Part shown: one piece after another, positions 60,649 through 64,000 of the stretch | Layout of the letters: the number at the start of each line of letters is the position of its first letter | Position numbering within the stretch: position 1 is the stretch's first letter | Source of the DNA: Absidia repens | Taxonomy: Eukaryota > Mucoromycota > Mucoromycetes > Mucorales > Cunninghamellaceae | Length of the DNA: 64,000 nucleotides | Direction: 5' to 3' | NCBI GenBank assembly: GCA_002105175.1 | Contig: MCGE01000008.1 | Coordinates: 558,001 to 622,000 of the forward strand | The notes under the pieces: model-generated | The model's database searches: none | What the model was told of the DNA's origin: nothing | The model's input: only the letters and a program-made list of their open reading frames with translations | Program-made: the position numbers and the translations under genes

Positions 60649-61924
60649 GTTTCTGTTCAAAAAAAAAGTGATAAAAAAAAAGAGAGTGAAGGTGAGTGGT
60701 GAGTGGTGAGTGAAGAAGGTGAGCTAACGAAGGTAATGGATTACCAAAAAAAAAAAGAACAAAGAGGAGTTAAAGAAAAGTAAAAAAGGGGAAAACAAAA
60801 AAGTTTTTTTTTTATAAAGTAATTCATTTGACAAATGTGTGGCTTTAAAAGTTATCGACCAATGAAATCCCAGAAACTGTCCATTCATCAAAAGTCCGCT
60901 GCAAAATTTTTATTTTTATTTTTGCCCCATAATGGTCAAAAGAATATTCAGGTCATTCGCACTTCCCATAAGCACCAATAACATTTGGAAAGATTTATTC
61001 ATGGATGATTAATACATTATTTTGCTTAGAATTTTCACATTCTTGATACATATAGATTTGTGCTCAGTATTCATTGTAATACTGTCCACGCTGAGGACGA
61101 GAAACGTATTTAAAGTCAGTTGTTTCGCCCTGATCTTTGATACTAATCACCAACTCTTACCCAATCAGGTGCAGAAATATGTAGCCACTGTAGCTGAATC
61201 CTGTTTCATTCAACTAGTGCTCCATTTCCACTGGTTCGTTCGGTGCTGTTGATTCGTCAATTCGAAATGCATAAAATCTGCAAATCAGATATTCTTGATT
61301 CAGCTGAAAAAAGCGTTTCCTTTGTTTTGGTTTGATATGTATCGTGAAAAGGTATTGCCATTAATCTTCTGGTTACAGAAAATTCCTTTTAACAAAAAAA
61401 AAGTTTCAAATGCCGCTGTATGTCCAAATTAAAATCAATAAAGTTGGGGAAGGAAAATAAGACGTGATTAGAAGCAAGCATCATCGTATATAGGTCACAA
61501 TCTCCATTACAGATGCTTAGGCTTATTTATTTCGAGTTATTTTCGGTCATTTTTTCAAATCCAACTCCATGTTATGTGGGATATACAAATGTTTGCATGA
61601 TGGCGACTGTATATATTATATACATATGATTCAGTATGTGTGCGCAAGCCATACATCAACATGCTCAAAATAAATAGAGAATGTATTTTTATGTGAGGGA
61701 TGATGATAACAAAATAACGGGGTACTATTTTCATGCAGATAAACCCACTCGTTGATGCAAGTCAGTGGATAAAAAAAACGGTGACTGCAGAGAAAATTTC
61801 GACTGCCTACGAATTTATAAAGTCACGAGATTTCTCGAAGCATCTTTTTTTTAGGGCCGCCGCTTTTCCATTTTTTTTATTTTTTTCTTCCATTCCTTTT
61901 GGAAACCTCAATACTGAAACAACG
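60649..61924. promoter_or_regulatory. Divergent upstream region of eEF3 and STI1
   Basis: The eEF3 side has a pyrimidine-rich (plus: A/G-rich) leader and TATA at 60810-60816. The STI1 side has TATAAAG at 61816-61822 and a heat shock element at 61826-61845. About 900 bp between them hold no supported gene; TPR1-DP1 exons for STI1 were looked for and not found. Confidence 0.6.
61826..61845 (+). promoter_or_regulatory. STI1: Heat shock element upstream of STI1
   Basis: Four contiguous 5-bp units read CGAGA TTTCT CGAAG CATCT, alternating nGAAn and nTTCn. The two central units are perfect and the outer ones carry one mismatch each. It lies 4 bp after the TATAAAG and 80 bp before the ATG. STI1 is a classical Hsf1 target in fungi. 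Confidence 0.6.
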
Positions 61925-63209
61925 ATGTCTGACGATCCTAAACAACAAGCTCTGAAAGAAAAAGAACTTGGCAATCAAGCATACAAACAACGCCAATTTG
62001 AAGAAGCTTTGACACACTATGATAAGGCTTGGGAACTCGATACCACCAACATCACTTTTTTGACTAATAAAGCAGGTAAAAATCATCCTTCATTCTTCAT
62101 CATGATTCACTCGTGTGATAGGTTGGCATTTATTTATTCATTTTTTCATCTCGTACACAACAGCTGTCTTATTTGAACAAGAAAACTATCAAGAATGTAT
62201 CAAGGTCTGTGAAGATGCTGTTGAAAAGGGACGCGATCTCCGTGCTGACTACAAATTGATCGCAAGGTAAAGTTGACAAACGAGGGATATATGTTAGTAT
62301 CTAATCTATTAGAAAACATGAAATAACTCACCGTATTTTTTTTTTAACTCTATAGAGCACTTCAACGTATTGGTAACGCCTACGTGAAGCTGAACGATCT
62401 GGACACCGCCATCAAATACTACGGCAAATCTTTAACGGAACATCGAACTCCCGACACCCTCCAAAAGTTACGTGATACCGAAAAGGCCAAGAAGGAAGAA
62501 GAAAAGGCTGCTTACTATAACCCCGAATTGGCAGACAAGGCGCGTGAAGCTGGCAATGCCTTTTTCAAGGAAAGCAAATGGCCCGAAGCTGTTGAACAAT
62601 ACACTGAAGCGATCAAGCGCAATGACAAGGATGTCCGACCTTACTCCAACCGATCTGTCTGTTACTTGAAGTTGATGGCTATCCATGAAGCCGAAAAGGA
62701 TGCTAACAAGTGTATTGAATTGGACCCCGAATTCGGTAAGAAAGCACAAAATACGATAGAATAGCAAAAGTGGCATTGGACTGACCTAATTTTTTTTAAT
62801 CTGATTGTCTCATCATCATCATCTAGTACGTGGTTATATTCGTAAGGCTGCTGTACAATTCGCCAAGAAAGATTACCAAGAATCCATCGACACGCTCCAA
62901 GAAGCCCAAGCTCATGACAAGGAAAACAAATCCAGTCGGGAAATCCAGCAACAACTTAACAAGGCTTATACGGCGATGAATCCTTTCTCTGGTGGAGGTG
63001 GTAGTGGTGGTGAACAATCTCAAGAAGAAGCTTTGAAGCGTGCTGCTCAAGACCCTGAAATCCAACGTATTCTCTCTGATCCTGTCATGCAACAAATCCT
63101 TCAACAAATGCAAGCTGACCCCAAGGCCGCTCAAGAACATTTAAAGAACCCCCAAATCGCTGCTAACATTCGCAAGTTGATGAACGCTGGTATCTTGCGG
63201 GTTGCCTAA
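61925..63209 (+). CDS. STI1: Sti1/Hop co-chaperone, short form (TPR2A-TPR2B-DP2)
   Basis: Four exons (61925-62075, 62164-62266, 62356-62735, 62827-63209) give 338 residues. The product aligns in order with the C-terminal half of Sti1/Hop. TPR2A ([40 protein letters not shown]) is the Hsp90-binding module. Then come TPR2B ([34 protein letters not shown]) and DP2 ([40 protein letters not shown]). The TPR1 and DP1 modules of the usual protein of about 590 residues are absent. The ATG at 61925 is preceded by a TATA box and a heat shock element, so this looks like a complete short gene, not a missed 5' half. Sti1 links Hsp70 and Hsp90; without TPR1, Hsp70 contact may rest on TPR2B. Confidence 0.95.
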
Positions 63210-63765
63210 ACTTGGTAGATCGGATCACTGCGGGATGAAATAGAATAGTTATATCATTGTATAGTGTTAGTTTTGTTATGTAGTTTAGTATAATTATTAT
63301 TTTGATCATTGCTATTTATAATAAAGCTTGGAGCTTGTTTTGGGTGTGATCTCACTTTATTATATTATCAGTATATTGTTTATGATTTGCAAAGGCTAAA
63401 GAAAGAAATAGCTCGGGCATCATGCATGAATGGGTATGTGTTATTGTAAAGTTTGCATGAGAGGGCCAGATAGCTAGTCTCCTCATACAAGTAATGAATA
63501 AGCTATAGTGACTGGGCAGCATAATGGGAAGGTGTTGATGATCAAAAAAAAAGGGGGGATTGAGGGATACGAGGCTTAAGATTCAATGGCATGAAATTTA
63601 GGCAAAATATTGCAGTTACGAATGACATATCAGCATGTCGAAGTCATCTACCATCAGTCAATATAAAAAATAATCATGGAAACATTTATGAAGCAACCGT
63701 CAATCCATAAACATTTCACATTCAATAAATTATCTTTATCCTCGAGTCGTAACATGTTGTACACA

Positions 63766-63822
<57 letters not shown>

Positions 63823-64000
63823 TGTACCAACATCACAAAATCTTTCAACATACAATATATATCTGATTATATCTATTAAAAACTATTTTTTATTCAAAGC
63901 ATGTATTAAGAAAAAAAAAGGAAGTGGGGGGTATAAGAAATATATATAATGTAGTAATGAAGAAAAGAGTAAAGTAATGTACAAAAGTAAAAGAGGTAGG
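63210..64000. other. Region downstream of STI1
   Basis: Polyadenylation signal AATAAAG lies at about 63321. After that come AT-rich sequence, a CA repeat (63761-63779) that runs directly into an A tract (63779-63820), and A-rich sequence to the window end. No gene was seen. Confidence 0.6.
63761..63820. repeat. CA microsatellite joined to A42 tract
   Basis: About nine CA units are followed without a break by 42 A residues. Confidence 0.95.

Noticed and set aside
1..64000. tRNA, rRNA or CRISPR features
   Set aside because: I looked for tRNA-like A/B boxes, rRNA segments and regular spaced repeats and recognised none. A tRNAscan or covariance search could still find a missed tRNA.

Overview
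The window is nuclear DNA of a filamentous fungus, most likely a Mucoromycota species of the order Mucorales. The evidence is AT-rich sequence, very intron-dense genes with short GT..AG introns (mostly 50-100 bp), a tandem array of CotH-type secreted proteins, a fungal elongation factor 3, a velvet regulator and an Lte1/Cdc25-type RasGEF. I cannot name the species. Gene structures were spliced by hand from both strands, using splice consensus, phase and protein-family fit.

Layout. 1-8360: three near-identical CotH-like genes in tandem on the plus strand, the first cut by the window edge. 9176-9685: a small protein with an RVxF-like motif. 10670-11526 (minus) and 11974-13766 (plus): a YjbQ/UPF0047 gene and a velvet-domain regulator sharing one upstream region. 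15601-17087: a HERPUD-like ubiquitin-domain membrane protein. 17954-22679: two tandem paralogous MFS transporters of the allantoate/Dal5 type. 24683-26992 (minus): a secreted multicopper oxidase. 28979-34909 (minus): a very large RasGEF. 35849-36558: a DUF2039 (C9orf85-like) zinc-ribbon protein. 38794-40254 (minus): OST3/OST6. 41266-42019 (minus): the RNA polymerase I/III subunit AC19. 42728-44706 (minus): a claudin/SUR7-like membrane protein. 45000-45595 (minus): a four-EF-hand protein. 46023-46950 (minus): ribosomal protein uS5 (RPS2). 49055-50243: a SAM methyltransferase. 50719-52609 (minus): a sugar-porter-type MFS protein. 57213-60648 (minus): eEF3. 61925-63209: a short STI1 co-chaperone.

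Between the genes lies a dispersed repeat family. Its landmark is a CCCGCCCACGTGAATATTT head, followed by a conserved core and a tail rich in AATAAA. I count at least seven recognisable copies in both orientations plus fragments. There is also a 197-bp TA-flanked inverted-repeat element of mariner type, and many very long A/T homopolymers.

Most genes are housekeeping loci and form no single pathway. Linked themes are translation and transcription (eEF3, RPS2, AC19), ER protein handling (OST3, HERPUD-like, STI1) and cell-surface or secreted products (CotH, multicopper oxidase, claudin-like protein, transporters). The most interesting points are the CotH array and its divergence pattern, the undescribed dispersed repeat, a one-base frame break in the RasGEF, the STI1 form lacking TPR1-DP1, and two eEF3 introns placed at the same point of its two P-loops.
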